Shown: positions 55,211-63,291 of the stretch, in pieces
Layout of the letters: every line of letters starts with the position of its first letter
Numbering within the stretch: position 1 is the stretch's first letter
Assembly: GCF_030732985.1 (NCBI RefSeq)
Contig: NZ_JASHJX010000004.1
Coordinates: forward strand, 1 to 64,000
Source of the DNA: Nioella sp. MMSF_3534
GTDB lineage: Bacteria > Pseudomonadota > Alphaproteobacteria > Rhodobacterales > Rhodobacteraceae
Length of the DNA: 64,000 nt
Direction: 5' to 3'
The notes under the pieces: generated by a model
The model's input: the letters and a program-made list of their open reading frames with translations, nothing else
Database searches by the model: none
Told to the model about the DNA's origin: nothing
Translations under genes and position numbers: made by a program

Positions 55211-55417
55211 ATGAACGTCAGAGTGAACACATACCCGCAGCTACGCCAGCTATGCTGGAACCGTCCCGACGATGCAGTTGTGGACGGCGAAACTGCGCTC
55301 GCTCTCTATGAGCGCAACTGGCGTTTTGTCGATCAAGATGCGATCACACCACGCGAACAGAAGCTTCTGGATCGCCTTGTTGCTGAGTGCGGCAACGGGC
55401 ACTTTCTGGCCGCTTGA
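55211..55417 (+). CDS. Small protein paired with AbiEii-type nucleotidyltransferase (putative antitoxin)
   Basis: 68 residues: MNVRVNTYPQLRQLCWNRPD at the start, ALALYERNWRFVDQDAIT in the middle, then a helical PREQKLLDRLVAECG tail. I know similar small proteins placed in front of AbiEii/AbiGii nucleotidyltransferases, but they have no named domain. GAGG lies 5-6 bases before ATG 55211; the longer open frame from 55112 overlaps the promoter. The stop codon overlaps the possible TTG start of the next gene, implying coupled translation and an antitoxin-like role (inference). Confidence 0.75.
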   Translation: MNVRVNTYPQLRQLCWNRPDDAVVDGETALALYERNWRFVDQDAITPREQKLLDRLVAECGNGHFLAA

Positions 55418-56139
55418 ATACTGAGCCGCAGGGTGCGGCCTTGTTCAAGCGCAAACATCATAACGATATCCTTGGCATTCTCAGATGCCTCAATGGAGAT
55501 TTGCTCCTCGATGCCGAATGCTATTTCGGCGGTGGCACGGCGATTGTTTTAAACCTTGGTGAGTATCGTGAAAGCGTGGACATCGACTTCCTCTGCGCCT
55601 CTAAGGAGGGATACCGCAAGATTCGCCAAGCTCTTTGGGGCAAGTCTGACCTCACCGGCCTCCTGCTCCCAGGCGCGGAACTACAAACATTGCGCGATGT
55701 TAGAACTGATCAATACGGCATCCGCACTCTGATCGGCGCGGCGGATGTAGCAATCAAGTTTGAGATCGTCCGCGAGGCACGAATCCAGCTTGCCGGTGAA
55801 ATGGATGACCGCTTCGGCGTCCCTGTTTTGACGCGGGATTACATGTATGCAGAGAAACTGCTCGCGAATGCCGATCGCTGGGCAGACAAAGCGGTTCTCA
55901 ACCGCGACATTCTCGATTTGTCGATGATGATCTCACGTTGGGGACCGATCCCTGACGAAGCGTGGGATATCGCCGAAGGCGCCTACGGGGATACCGCGCG
56001 AAAAGCCTACGGCGCAGCAATCGCACGCATCCGCGACACTGGATGGCTTAATAAGTGCATGACCGGAATGGAAATGGAGCCTGATCTTGAGGGTGAGATA
56101 CTTGCCCTTCATGGCGGTGCCCTCGATAAGGATTCGTGA
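55414..56139 (+). CDS. AbiEii/AbiGii-family nucleotidyltransferase (putative toxin)
   Basis: 241 residues from a TTG at 55414 (a GTG at 55387 is the alternative). The nucleotidyltransferase core is clear: YFGGGTAIVLNLGEY followed by RESVDIDFLCAS, the GG-x(n)-S-x-D-I-D pattern that holds the metal-binding aspartates. Later segments (VLTRDYMYAEKLLANADRW, NRDILDLSMM) match the AbiEii/DUF1814 family, whose members modify tRNA or other targets with nucleotides and act as type IV toxins or in phage abortive infection. Coupled to the 68-residue upstream gene. Lower GC than neighbours. Confidence 0.85.
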   Translation: MNTEPQGAALFKRKHHNDILGILRCLNGDLLLDAECYFGGGTAIVLNLGEYRESVDIDFLCASKEGYRKIRQALWGKSDLTGLLLPGAELQTLRDVRTDQYGIRTLIGAADVAIKFEIVREARIQLAGEMDDRFGVPVLTRDYMYAEKLLANADRWADKAVLNRDILDLSMMISRWGPIPDEAWDIAEGAYGDTARKAYGAAIARIRDTGWLNKCMTGMEMEPDLEGEILALHGGALDKDS

Positions 56140-56286
56140 TGAACTCGTGAGAGCATCATTGCACTCGTGGTTGAGTTCGTCCCCTTGTCTGTCATCAGGC
56201 AAACAGATGTCCGCTACGAATGGGCGTGGACGGCAGTTTCGCGTCCACGGCGAAGGTCTGCACTCCCCCCAACAACACAACAAAAA

Positions 56287-56312
56287 CACCGGCCAACTCG
56301 CGCTGGCCGGTG
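56287..56312 (-). terminator. ahcY terminator
   Basis: A 9-bp CACCGGCCA/TGGCCGGTG stem with an 8-base loop; on the minus strand it is followed by GTTTTTGTTG. It lies 27 bases after the ahcY stop. Confidence 0.75.
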
Positions 56313-56338
56313 CTCCAAATCCGTAGAGTAATCCGCCC

Positions 56339-57730
56339 TCAGTAACGGTAATGTTCCGGCTTGAACGGGCCGTCCTGCGATACGCCGATATAGTCGGCCT
56401 GCTCTTTCGCCAGAACCGACAGCTTGGCGCCGATCTTGGCGAGGTGCAGGCGGGCGACTTTTTCGTCCAGCTGCTTGGGCAGGACGTAGACCTTGTTTTC
56501 ATACTGGTCGCCCTTGGTCCAGAGCTCGATCTGGGCGAGCGTCTGGTTGGTGAAGCTTGCCGACATCACGAAGGAGGGGTGGCCGGTGGCGTTGCCGAGG
56601 TTCAGCAGGCGACCTTCCGACAGCAGGATCAGGCGGCTGCCCGAGGGCATCTCGATCATGTCCACCTGGTCCTTGATGTTGGTCCATTTGTGGTTCTTCA
56701 GCGCCGCGACCTGAATTTCGTTGTCGAAATGGCCGATATTGCCGACGATGGCCATGTCCTTCATCTCGCGCATATGCTCGATGCGGATCACGTCCTTGTT
56801 GCCGGTGGTGGTGATGAAGATGTCGGCGGAGGCGACCTCGTCTTCCAGCGTGGTGACTTCGAACCCGTCCATGGCGGCCTGAAGCGCGCAGATCGGGTCC
56901 ACTTCCGTCACCTTCACGCGGGCGCCGGCACCGCGCAAGCTAGCGGCAGAGCCTTTGCCTACATCGCCGTAGCCGCAGACCACGGCGACCTTGCCGGCCA
57001 TCATGGTGTCGGTGGCGCGGCGGATGCCGTCGACGAGCGATTCCTTGCAGCCATACTTGTTGTCGAACTTGGACTTGGTGACCGAGTCGTTCACGTTGAT
57101 GGCGGGGAAGGGCAGGTGGCCTTTCTCCATCATCTGATACAGGCGATGCACGCCGGTGGTGGTTTCCTCGGTCACGCCCTGGATCATGTGGCGCTGCTTG
57201 GTGAACCAGCCGGGCGAGGCGGCGAGACGCTTCTTGATCTGGGCGAAGAGGGCGACCTCTTCTTCCGAGGTGGGCATCTCGATCAGGTCGGTTTCCCCTT
57301 CCTCGACGCGGGCGCCGAGCAGGATGTAGAGCGTGGCGTCGCCACCGTCATCGAGGATCATGTTGCAGCCGCCCTCTTCGAACATGAAGATGCGGTCGGC
57401 GTAGTCCCAGTATTCCTCCAGCGTTTCGCCCTTGATGGCGAAGACCGGGATGCCCGCGGCGGCGATGGCGGCGGCGGCGTGGTCCTGGGTGGAGAAGATG
57501 TTGCAGCTGGCCCAACGGACCTCGGCGCCGAGATGCACGAGGGTTTCGATCAGCACGGCGGTCTGGATCGTCATGTGGAGGCTGCCCGCGATGCGCGCGC
57601 CTTTCAGCGGTTTGCTGTCGCCATATTCCTCGCGCAGGGCCATCAGGCCGGGCATCTCGGTTTCGGCGATGTCGAGTTCCTTGCGGCCAAAATCGGCCAG
57701 CGCGATATCCTTGACGATATAGTCGGTCAT
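56339..57730 (-). CDS. ahcY: Adenosylhomocysteinase
   Basis: 463 residues starting [20 protein letters not shown]. The NAD-binding segment [23 protein letters not shown] and substrate residues in [21 protein letters not shown] and the C-terminal [11 protein letters not shown] are diagnostic. It splits S-adenosylhomocysteine into adenosine and homocysteine, feeding the methyl cycle and supplying homocysteine to methyltransferases such as the one at 38.6-39.5 kb. I looked for a SAH or SAM riboswitch in the short leader and saw none. Confidence 0.97.
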   Translation of the reverse strand: MTDYIVKDIALADFGRKELDIAETEMPGLMALREEYGDSKPLKGARIAGSLHMTIQTAVLIETLVHLGAEVRWASCNIFSTQDHAAAAIAAAGIPVFAIKGETLEEYWDYADRIFMFEEGGCNMILDDGGDATLYILLGARVEEGETDLIEMPTSEEEVALFAQIKKRLAASPGWFTKQRHMIQGVTEETTTGVHRLYQMMEKGHLPFPAINVNDSVTKSKFDNKYGCKESLVDGIRRATDTMMAGKVAVVCGYGDVGKGSAASLRGAGARVKVTEVDPICALQAAMDGFEVTTLEDEVASADIFITTTGNKDVIRIEHMREMKDMAIVGNIGHFDNEIQVAALKNHKWTNIKDQVDMIEMPSGSRLILLSEGRLLNLGNATGHPSFVMSASFTNQTLAQIELWTKGDQYENKVYVLPKQLDEKVARLHLAKIGAKLSVLAKEQADYIGVSQDGPFKPEHYRY

Positions 57731-57813
57731 TCCGGGGCTCCTGAATGGGCATCAAACGGGTTTGGCGCGACATAGCAGGAGGGGCATCCGGGGACAATGG
57801 GCGAGGGGGTCAT

Positions 57814-57845
57814 GAAAACGGGGCCGCACGGCCGTGCAGCCCCGT
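57814..57845 (-). terminator. Terminator of the 50-residue protein gene
   Basis: An ACGGGGC/GCCCCGT stem encloses the palindrome GCACGGCCGTGC; on the minus strand TTTT follows. On the plus strand it is followed by CTTTTGC, so it may work in both directions. Confidence 0.7.
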
Positions 57846-57870
57846 CTTTTGCAATCTGAGTGGTCGGCTG

Positions 57871-58023
57871 CTACTTGCTGCCGCCCTTGGGGGCCACGCC
57901 GCTCTGGGACGAGCCCGACGCGCTGCCGCCCTTGTCGGACATGCTGCCCTGCTGGGCCGCGGGGCCCTTGGCGCTCTGGTCCTTGCGGGCGGGGGCGTTC
58001 TCGGGGGTGTCTTCTTTGCTCAT
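57871..58023 (-). CDS. Small disordered protein of unknown function
   Basis: 50 residues, MSKEDTPENAPARKDQSAKG then AAQQGSMSDKGGSASGSSQS and GVAPKGGSK. It is composed almost only of Ser, Gly, Ala, Lys, Asp, Gln and Pro and is surely unstructured alone. GGAGG lies exactly 7 bases before ATG 58023, and an intrinsic terminator follows the stop, which argues for a real gene. No family recognised; similar small basic/acidic repeat proteins are stress-related in some bacteria, but nothing specific can be claimed. Confidence 0.65.
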   Translation of the reverse strand: MSKEDTPENAPARKDQSAKGPAAQQGSMSDKGGSASGSSQSGVAPKGGSK

Positions 58024-58214
58024 AATCGGTCCTCCAAAATAGGTTAACGCCAAGAGCCTACGCGCCGAAGGGCCTTTTCACCAAGGGGAATCTGAAACCG
58101 GTTCCATCCGGGCGGGAAAATGTTGGCCCACCGGGGCAGGCAGGCGTTGAATTTCGGGCTGTGTCTTGGTTTCTAGAGGGTCCGGGCCAAAGGGGCGCGA
58201 TGGGGCGAAGAGAG

Positions 58215-58811
58215 ATGGCAAAATCAACCGCACGAGCATGGCAAAGGATGCTGTCGGGTCGCAGGCTGGACCTGCTGGACCCGACGCCGGTGGATATCGA
58301 GATCGAGGATATCGCCCATGGGCTGGCCTTTGTCGCGCGCTGGAATGGGCAGACGCGCGGGGATTACGCCTATTCGGTTGCGGAACATTCGCTGCTGGTG
58401 GAGCAGATCTTTGCCCGGATCGACCCCAAGGCCCCGGTGAAATGGCGGCTGGCGGCGCTGCTGCATGACGCACCGGAATATGTGATCGGGGACATGATCA
58501 GCCCGGTGAAGGCCGCCGTTGGGCCGGGTTATGGCGCGCTGGATGACCGTCTGGCGGCGGCGATCCATCTGCGGTTCGGGCTGCCTGCGGCGATCCCCAA
58601 GACGGTGAAGGCGAGGATCAAGCGGGCCGACAAGGTCTCGGCCTGGCTGGAAGCGGTGCAACTGGCCGGGTTTTCCGAGCCCGAGGCGGACCGGTTCTTT
58701 GGCCGCCCCACCCCGGCCCTGACCGAGGGGCTGCATCTGCATCTGCGCCCCCCGGCAGAGGTGCGGGCGGATTTCACCGCTCGGCACGCTGATTTGATGG
58801 CTGAACTTTAA
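58215..58811 (+). CDS. HD-domain phosphohydrolase (YfbR-like)
   Basis: 198 residues with the HD metal-binding pattern: SVAEHSLLVEQI, LLHDAPEYVIGDMISPVK and a later DKVSAWLE helix. This resembles 5'-nucleotidase YfbR/HDDC2-type hydrolases acting on nucleotides, but the substrate is unproved. The start is uncertain: ATG 58215 (MAKSTARAWQRML) is preferred, with ATG 58200 as alternative. It stands alone. Confidence 0.82.
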   Translation: MAKSTARAWQRMLSGRRLDLLDPTPVDIEIEDIAHGLAFVARWNGQTRGDYAYSVAEHSLLVEQIFARIDPKAPVKWRLAALLHDAPEYVIGDMISPVKAAVGPGYGALDDRLAAAIHLRFGLPAAIPKTVKARIKRADKVSAWLEAVQLAGFSEPEADRFFGRPTPALTEGLHLHLRPPAEVRADFTARHADLMAEL

Positions 58812-58817
58812 ACCGAT

Positions 58818-58985
58818 CTAGCGAAGCCCGGTCTCCTTCAGGGATCGGCGCATCCGTGCCCGTTCGGCATCCGCGCGGTGGCGGCGGGTGCGATAGTCTT
58901 CATGCTGGACACGCCAATGGTCGGGAACATCCCAAGTATCAAGGCGCGTTGCGGTTTTCATGGTGCGGGAGAGGAGAGAGATCAT
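58818..58985 (-). CDS. Small basic protein divergent from a LysR regulator
   Basis: 55 residues: MISLLSRTMKTATRLDTWDV, then PDHWRVQHEDYRTRRHRADA and ERARMRRSLKETGLR. Highly basic, probably helical in the second half. GGAG lies about 8 bases before ATG 58985. It lies back to back with the LysR-type gene, 97 bases between the starts, a position typical for a target gene of the regulator. No family recognised. Confidence 0.55.
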   Translation of the reverse strand: MISLLSRTMKTATRLDTWDVPDHWRVQHEDYRTRRHRADAERARMRRSLKETGLR

Positions 58986-59082
58986 CGGGAAAGCTCCTGT
59001 TTTCTGATGGTCCAGATATAGCGGGCTTGCGATGCGGGTTCGAATCAGCAATATCTTCCATATGTAAGTGGAGATTACAGAT

Positions 59083-59973
59083 ATGGATTGGCGCGATATC
59101 CCCTCGCTGTCCGCTTTGCGGGCGTTTGAAGCGGCTGCCCGGCTGAACAGCTTCTCCGCCGCCGCGCGAGAGCTGAACGTGACCCATGCCGCGATTGCGC
59201 AGCATGTGCGGGCGCTGGAGGATCAGTTCGGGCAGGCGCTGATGGAGCGGGCAGGCCGCAAGATGGCGACCACGGCGGCGGGCCGCAGGCTTGCGCAGGA
59301 TCTGGGCGAGGGGTTCGGGATCATCGCGGCGGGGGTGCGGGACTTGTCGAAGGCGCGGGCGGATCGGCCCATTGCGGTGACGACCACGCTCAATTTCGCG
59401 GAGAACTGGCTGGCCCCCCGGCTGGCCGGGTTTTGGAAGGCGCATCCCGATTTGCCGGTGACCATCGCGCCCGACAATGCGGTGGTGGACCTGCGCCGCG
59501 ACGGATTCGATCTGGCGATCCGCTATGGGCAGGGCAGATGGCCGGGGCTGGAGGCGCGACTGCTGACCCGCGCGCACCGGATCGTGGTGGCGCATCCTGA
59601 TGTGGCGGCGCGGCTGCCGGTGGAATATTCCGCCACCTCGCCTGACGCGATCCACGCGCTGGCGGACTTCGCCTGGCTGCCGGAACCCACGGATATGGAG
59701 ATGTTCACCTGGCTGCGGGCGCTGGGCGCGGAGCCTGAGAGGATGCAGATCACCCGGCTGGAGGCCAACGGTCTGGTTCTGGCCGCTGTCCGGTCAGGGG
59801 CGGGGATCACCCGTCAGCCGCTGGCGGTGGTGCAGCGCGATCTGGATGACGGGCGATTGGTGGCGCTGCTGGAGGAACCGGAATCGGAGATCGCCTATTA
59901 CAGCGTCCACAACCCGGCCACGATCAGCCCGCAGGCGCGGGTGTTTCTGACATGGCTGCACAGGGCAGCCTAG
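59083..59973 (+). CDS. LysR-family transcriptional regulator (GcvA-like)
   Basis: 296 residues. The N-terminal winged helix-turn-helix is LSALRAFEAAARLNSFSAAA followed by RELNVTHAAIAQHVRALED, then the substrate-binding half with a GcvA/AmpR-type region (LAIRYGQGRWPGLEARLL). The ATG at 59083 is used; GGAG lies about 10 bases upstream and a GTG at 59068 is the alternative. It probably regulates the divergent 55-residue gene and itself. Its stop overlaps the stop of the convergent lipoprotein gene by 4 bases. Confidence 0.88.
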   Translation: MDWRDIPSLSALRAFEAAARLNSFSAAARELNVTHAAIAQHVRALEDQFGQALMERAGRKMATTAAGRRLAQDLGEGFGIIAAGVRDLSKARADRPIAVTTTLNFAENWLAPRLAGFWKAHPDLPVTIAPDNAVVDLRRDGFDLAIRYGQGRWPGLEARLLTRAHRIVVAHPDVAARLPVEYSATSPDAIHALADFAWLPEPTDMEMFTWLRALGAEPERMQITRLEANGLVLAAVRSGAGITRQPLAVVQRDLDDGRLVALLEEPESEIAYYSVHNPATISPQARVFLTWLHRAA

Positions 59974-60452
59974 CGGAAGAAGCAGGTTCTTCCGGACCAG
60001 ACGGTTGTGATCTCGGGGCCCGTTTCCTCGACCAGGGCCCAGACCCCGTCGATCTCGAATTCGCGCCCAAGGGTGGTGGTGGCCATTGTGACCGGCGGTG
60101 GGGTGTCGCCCACGCTCAGCCCGCCAGCCGCCGTCAGGCCCGGTTCGGTCAGAACCCAGCCCCGGAAGTCACCCTCGACGAAGTTCAGTGTCAGGCCGTT
60201 GCGCCAATAGGCGGCGGTCACGTCGCCGCAATCGGGGCTTGTGGTGATGTCCAGCGGATCAGTGCCCAGAAGGCGCGAGACAGTGTCGATCACGCCTTCC
60301 TGCGCGCGGCCGAAATCAATGCGCAGGTCGGTGCCGCCCGGTTGCAGGCCATCGGAATCGGGGGTGACGCCGTTGCCGTCTGGCGCAGCGGTCGGCAGGG
60401 GCAGCGGGGTGCAGGCCGCGAGGGCGGCCACCAGCAGGAGGGCGAAACGCAT
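59970..60452 (-). CDS. Putative lipoprotein of unknown function
   Basis: 160 residues with a short signal ending LVAALAAC, an acceptable lipobox with the acylated Cys at about residue 14. The mature part is Pro/Thr/Asp/Gly-rich, then beta-type (TAAYWRNGLTLNFVEGDFRG and FEIDGVWALVEETG), ending TTVWSGRTCFFR. No family recognised. It is 4 bases downstream of regA on the same strand, so it may share the senC-regA transcript, though a functional link is not known. Confidence 0.7.
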   Translation of the reverse strand: MRFALLLVAALAACTPLPLPTAAPDGNGVTPDSDGLQPGGTDLRIDFGRAQEGVIDTVSRLLGTDPLDITTSPDCGDVTAAYWRNGLTLNFVEGDFRGWVLTEPGLTAAGGLSVGDTPPPVTMATTTLGREFEIDGVWALVEETGPEITTVWSGRTCFFR

Positions 60453-60456
60453 GGTC

Positions 60457-61014
60457 TTAGCGCGGGCTGCGCTTGGCGAGGATGCGTTGCAGCGTGCGGC
60501 GGTGCATGTTCAGCCGCCGGGCGGTTTCGCTGACATTGCGGTCGCAGAGTTCATAGACGCGCTGGATATGTTCCCACCGGACGCGATCCGCGCTCATCGG
60601 GTTTTCCGGCGGCGGCGGCATGTCGTCTTCCTCGGCCAAGAGGGCGGCGGTGATGTCATTGGCGTCGGCGGGTTTCGACAGATAGTCGGTGGCGCCGATC
60701 TTGACGGCAGCCACCGCGGTGGCAATCGCACCATAGCCGGTCAGCACGACGATACGGGCATCGGGGCGCTTTTCGCGCAGCAGTTCCACGACGTCGAGCC
60801 CGTTGCCATCCTCGAGCCGCAGATCGACCACGGCATAGGCGGGCGGGCGCGCCGTTGCGATGGCCTTGCCGCCGGCGACGGAATCGGCGGCCTCGACCTC
60901 GAAGCCACGCTTTTCCATGGCCCGTTGCAGGCGCCTCAGGAACGGTTCGTCATCATCGACGAGCAGCAGGGATTTATCCGGTCCGATATCGCGCAACGAG
61001 CGTTCCGTGGCCAT
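60457..61014 (-). CDS. regA: Response regulator RegA/ActR/PrrA
   Basis: 185 residues: receiver domain with SLLLVDDDEPFLRRLQ, the phosphorylated Asp in YAVVDLRLEDGNGLDVV, and LTGYGAIATAVAAVK; then a proline linker and a C-terminal Fis-type helix-turn-helix NVSETARRLNMHRRTLQRIL. This is the DNA-binding partner of the RegB redox sensor, controlling genes for photosynthesis, respiration, carbon and nitrogen metabolism. It follows senC by 68 bases, the standard senC-regA order. Confidence 0.93.
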   Translation of the reverse strand: MATERSLRDIGPDKSLLLVDDDEPFLRRLQRAMEKRGFEVEAADSVAGGKAIATARPPAYAVVDLRLEDGNGLDVVELLREKRPDARIVVLTGYGAIATAVAAVKIGATDYLSKPADANDITAALLAEEDDMPPPPENPMSADRVRWEHIQRVYELCDRNVSETARRLNMHRRTLQRILAKRSPR

Positions 61015-61082
61015 TCAAGCAATCCTCTTCGCAAGTTTCTTTCATATATGAGGAAATCTGCGCAATGGTCAAACAGATCGGG

Positions 61083-61718
61083 TCAGGACGCGGCGTCCAT
61101 GAAGCAGGAGACGCGCGTGGCCATTTCCTCGGGCGTGTCGTCGCGGCGGAAGAACTCCACGAACCCATGTTCCGGGAAGACCAGATAGGTGAAGGTCGAG
61201 TGATCGACGAGGTAATAGCCGTCTTCGCCCGGTTCCTGGTGATTGAAGTAGGTTCGATACGCCTCGGACGCGGCGGAGGTCTGGTCCAGCGAGCCGGTCA
61301 GCCCGATCATGCGCGGGTGCATGTTGTCGGTGAAATCGGCGAGGATCTCGGGCGTGTCGCGTTCCGGGTCGATCGAGATGAAGACCGGCGTCACCATGCG
61401 GCCCTGTTCTTCCAGGATCTCCACCGCGATGGCGTTGCGGGCATTGTCCAGCGGGCAGACATCGGGGCAGAAGGTGTAGCCGAAATAGATCAGTGTCGGA
61501 GCGGTGATGATATCGGCATCGGTCACGGTGTCGCCGGTTTCGGACACCAGTTCGAACGGGCCGCCGATATCGCCGGGGCCGCCCGCCACCCGCGTGGCGC
61601 GGCATTGGGCGAAGATATCCTCGTCCTGATTGGCGCGACCCCAGAGGATGGACAGGCCAATACCGCCCAGAAGGGCGGCGGTCAGGGCAAGGGCGCTGGC
61701 GGCATAGATGCGGTTCAT
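61083..61718 (-). CDS. senC: SCO1/SenC family protein (PrrC)
   Basis: 211 residues with an N-terminal membrane anchor (ALALTAALLGGIGLSILWG) and a thioredoxin-like domain carrying the copper/redox motif YFGYTFCPDVCPLDNAR (Cys-x3-Cys) and the His of LVDHSTFTYLV. SCO proteins deliver copper to cytochrome oxidase or act as thiol-disulfide reductants; in Rhodobacter, PrrC connects oxidase activity to the RegB kinase. It diverges from regB and precedes regA. Confidence 0.93.
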   Translation of the reverse strand: MNRIYAASALALTAALLGGIGLSILWGRANQDEDIFAQCRATRVAGGPGDIGGPFELVSETGDTVTDADIITAPTLIYFGYTFCPDVCPLDNARNAIAVEILEEQGRMVTPVFISIDPERDTPEILADFTDNMHPRMIGLTGSLDQTSAASEAYRTYFNHQEPGEDGYYLVDHSTFTYLVFPEHGFVEFFRRDDTPEEMATRVSCFMDAAS

Positions 61719-61827
61719 GGCAAGGTCCTCGAATGCTGTGCAGCGTTGATCGTTGAAAACGACCTGTCTATCAATTCACGTCTGCGCAACTGTGACAGAA
61801 CGCCCCCGCCGGAACAGGATGCCCCGC

Positions 61828-63234
61828 ATGGCCCAGACGACCGACCCGACCCGCACCTTGTTGACGCGCGACCTGCGCAGCGGCTGGGTGCGTCTGCGGA
61901 CGTTGCTGGTGCTGCGCTGGCTGGCGGTGCTGGGCCAGACCGCGACGGTTGTGGTGGCCAGCCTGTTTCTGGGCCTCAGGGTGGAACTGGGCCTGTGTTT
62001 CCTGGCCATCGGAACGTCGGTCCTGTCCAACATGATCGCGATGACGGTGTTTCCGCCGAACCAGCGGCTGGCGGATTGGGACGCGATGCTGACGCTGCTG
62101 TTCGATTTGACGCAGTTGTCTTTCCTGCTGTTTCTGACTGGCGGGCTGAACAATCCCTTCGCGCTGCTGATCCTCGCTCCGGTGACGATCTCGGCCACGG
62201 CCCTGACCATGCGGTCGACGGTGATCCTGGGGCTGGCGGCCATCGTGCTGATCACGCTTGTGGCGTTCTACCATGTGCCGCTGACAACCCGTGCGGGCGA
62301 GGTGATCGAACTGCCCGCCTTGTTCCTGGCCGGGTTCTGGGCAGCCATCGTCATCGGCATCGTCTTCCTGTCGGGCTATGCCCGCCGCGTGACGTTGGAG
62401 ATCCACTCCATGAGCCAGGCGCTGCTGGCCACGCAGGAAGCGCTGGCGCGCGAACAGAAGCTGACCGATCTGGGGGGCGTGGTGGCCGCCGCCGCGCATG
62501 AGTTGGGCACGCCTCTGGCCACGATCAAGCTGGTGTCCACCGAACTGGCGGAGGAGCTGGAGGACAACCCCGATCTGGCCGCGGATGCCCGCCTGATCCG
62601 CGAACAGGCCGACCGTTGCCGCGATATCATGCGCGACATGGGACGCGCCGGGAAGGATGACCTGCACATGCACTCCGCCCCGTTCGGGGCCGTGGTGCGT
62701 GAAGCGGCGGAACCGCATGTGGATCGCGGTGTCGAGGTACATTTCGAGTTCGCCCCGATGCCCGGAGCCGATGAGGCTCAACCGGCGATCTATCGTCGCC
62801 CCGAGATCATCCATGGCATCCGCAATCTTGTGCAGAACGCAGTGGATTTCGCCAATGACGATGTCTGGGTCGATGGGTTGTGGGACGGGCAGAACATCTA
62901 TCTGCGGCTGACCGATGACGGGGCGGGCTTCCCCCCGGATCTGATCGGGCGGCTGGGCGACCCGTTTCTGAGGCGGCGCAAATCGCCGCGCGATGAGCAA
63001 CAGCGGCCGGGATACGAGGGCATGGGTCTGGGGCTGTTCATCGCCAAGACGCTGCTGGAGCGGTCCGGTGCCCGTGTCGCTTTCCGCAACGCCACCGATC
63101 CGTTCCTGCTGGCCGAGGAAAGCGGCGAGAGGCGCGGCGCGATGGTCGAGGTGACCTGGCCCGCCGCGGCGATCCAGCTGGCCGAGGGCGTGGCCCACGC
63201 GCCGCTGGGCGAGAACCGTCCGATTCAGGCTTAA
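61828..63234 (+). CDS. regB: Redox-sensing histidine kinase RegB/ActS/PrrB
   Basis: 468 residues. Six hydrophobic segments occupy residues about 20-190, with the conserved quinone-binding heptapeptide GGLNNPF between segments. The phosphorylated His is in AAAHELGTPLATIK and the redox Cys in QADRCRDIMRDM, equivalent to Cys265 of RegB. The ATPase part has RNLVQNAVDFAN, DDGAGFP and MGLGLFIAKTLLERSG. Start: ATG 61828 or ATG 61819. It phosphorylates RegA in response to quinone and thiol redox state. Confidence 0.94.
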   Translation: MAQTTDPTRTLLTRDLRSGWVRLRTLLVLRWLAVLGQTATVVVASLFLGLRVELGLCFLAIGTSVLSNMIAMTVFPPNQRLADWDAMLTLLFDLTQLSFLLFLTGGLNNPFALLILAPVTISATALTMRSTVILGLAAIVLITLVAFYHVPLTTRAGEVIELPALFLAGFWAAIVIGIVFLSGYARRVTLEIHSMSQALLATQEALAREQKLTDLGGVVAAAAHELGTPLATIKLVSTELAEELEDNPDLAADARLIREQADRCRDIMRDMGRAGKDDLHMHSAPFGAVVREAAEPHVDRGVEVHFEFAPMPGADEAQPAIYRRPEIIHGIRNLVQNAVDFANDDVWVDGLWDGQNIYLRLTDDGAGFPPDLIGRLGDPFLRRRKSPRDEQQRPGYEGMGLGLFIAKTLLERSGARVAFRNATDPFLLAEESGERRGAMVEVTWPAAAIQLAEGVAHAPLGENRPIQA

Positions 63235-63259
63235 CCCCGTCTTAACCATTCATCTGTTG

Positions 63260-63268
63260 TTATCCACA
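63260..63268 (+). promoter_or_regulatory. Perfect DnaA box (TTATCCACA)
   Basis: A single exact consensus DnaA box lies between the regB stop and the next gene, 24 bases before its ATG. I see no second box nearby. It could be chance, a regulatory DnaA site or a DnaA-titration site. Confidence 0.5.
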
Positions 63269-63291
63269 GGCCATGCGGTGTTGGGGGCGAA

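Noticed and set aside
57731-57870. SAH or SAM riboswitch in front of ahcY.
   Set aside because: The leader is short and I cannot match any known SAH/SAM-II/SAM-V pattern; the only strong hairpin is the terminator of the small upstream gene.
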